This document shows positions 5,428 through 5,948 of a stretch of DNA of 5,948 bases, one piece after another (within the stretch, counting starts at the first letter, position 1; the number at the start of each line of letters is the position of its first letter). Location: the NCBI GenBank assembly GCA_946615495.1, contig CAMOHY010000149.1, forward strand, positions 1 through 5,948. The letters are read 5' to 3'. The notes under the pieces were generated by a model. That model saw nothing but the letters and a program-made list of their open reading frames with translations, did no database searches and had not been told where the DNA came from. The translations under genes were made by a program, and so were the position numbers. This DNA comes from an uncultured Clostridia bacterium. GTDB taxonomy: Bacteria > Bacillota > Clostridia > Christensenellales > Aristaeellaceae.

Positions 5428-5948
5428 TTATAAAGAATGAATAAATTTCTCCATCCGGGAGAAGGCTTCCAGCATACGCTGCAAATCCGTGGCGTAGCAG
5501 CAGCGGATATGGCCCTGGCCGCTTTGGCCGAAGGCGTCGCCGGGCACGCACACCACCTTGTGCTCCCGCAGGAGCCGGGTGCAGAATTCCTCGCTGGAAA
5601 GGCCGGTGGACTGCACAGAGGGGAAGCAGTAGAAGGCGCCCCGCGGCTCAAAGCAATCCAGCCCCATTTTGCGGAAAGCGTCCAGCATCACCCGGCGGCG
5701 CCGGTCGTAGCTGCGGCGCATGTTTTCCACGTCCTCATAGCCCGTTTCCTTGTTTTTCCGCAGGGCCTGAAGCCCCGCCACCTGGGCCTGGCGCGGCGCG
5801 CACATGATGGCGTACTGGTGAATCTTGTTCATTTCATACAGAATATCCGCCGGGGCGCAGGCGTAGCCCAGCCGCCAGCCCGTCATGGCGAAGGCCTTGG
5901 AAAAGCCGTTGATGAGCACGGTGCGCTCCTTCATGCCGGGCAGGGCGG
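5428..5948 (-). CDS. Class I/II PLP-dependent aminotransferase, C-terminal part
   Basis: The last 172 or so residues of a fold-type I aminotransferase of the aspartate aminotransferase/PatA group; the N-terminal half lies beyond the window edge. The PLP-lysine motif INGFSKAFAMTGWRLGY is present, with the Schiff-base lysine coded at 5896-5898 and the phosphate-binding arginine in GWRLGY. Downstream are RGAFYCFPS, VVCVPGDAFGQSG and GHIRCCYAT; the arginine of GHIR is the usual substrate-carboxylate contact. The reading frame stays open to the window edge, and the methionine at 5934 (in LPGMKERT) lies inside the conserved domain, so it is not the true start. The substrate cannot be told from this part: aspartate, aromatic or alanine specificity are all possible. 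The stop is followed after 16 bp by the CapA-family gene, so the two are probably co-transcribed. Confidence 0.93.
   Translation of the reverse strand, partial: ALPGMKERTVLINGFSKAFAMTGWRLGYACAPADILYEMNKIHQYAIMCAPRQAQVAGLQALRKNKETGYEDVENMRRSYDRRRRVMLDAFRKMGLDCFEPRGAFYCFPSVQSTGLSSEEFCTRLLREHKVVCVPGDAFGQSGQGHIRCCYATDLQRMLEAFSRMEKFIHSL

Noticed and set aside
5412..5651. Possible 80-residue N-terminal extension of the CapA-family protein
   Set aside because: The extension overlaps the aminotransferase coding region in another frame; AGGAGG and a classic signal peptide place the start at 5411.

Overview
This window looks like a piece of a GC-rich Firmicutes (Clostridia) chromosome, probably from an anaerobic gut-type lineage. 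The evidence is a CggR glycolytic repressor with a recognisable CggR-type operator, a PyrR of exactly the Bacillus length and motif pattern, strong AGGAGG-like ribosome binding sites, and GC-rich codon use throughout. I cannot place it to genus. All six genes are on the minus strand, so transcription runs from high to low coordinates. Nothing mobile, no CRISPR array and no RNA gene was seen.

Right-hand transcription unit (5948 down to 2657): the C-terminal part of a class I/II PLP-dependent aminotransferase (cut by the window edge); a secreted CapA-family metallophosphatase-like protein; pyrR; and a 306-residue protein that resembles the isopropylmalate/isocitrate dehydrogenase family but seems to have lost its catalytic residues. 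Gaps are 16, 4 and 30 bp, so the four genes are probably co-transcribed. The unit closes with a clear Rho-independent terminator 12 bp after the last stop. Its promoter lies outside the window.

Left-hand transcription unit (2582 down to 57): a near-consensus sigma-A promoter with an extended -10, a tandem operator matching the known CggR site at the predicted transcription start, then cggR and pgk. This is the autoregulated glycolytic module known from Bacillus, but here pgk follows cggR directly and gapA is absent from between them. The 90 bp cggR-pgk gap holds a small GC-rich hairpin and the pgk ribosome binding site. Bases 1-56, downstream of pgk, hold no feature I can support; the operon may continue beyond the edge.

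The main points of interest are the apparently dead dehydrogenase-like protein linked to pyrR, the 19-bp-period CggR operator with a hairpin at its centre, the gapA-less cggR-pgk order, and an insertion of about 36 residues in the N-terminal domain of PGK. I see no strong case for a wholly new multi-gene system; the pseudoenzyme is the best candidate for undescribed biology.
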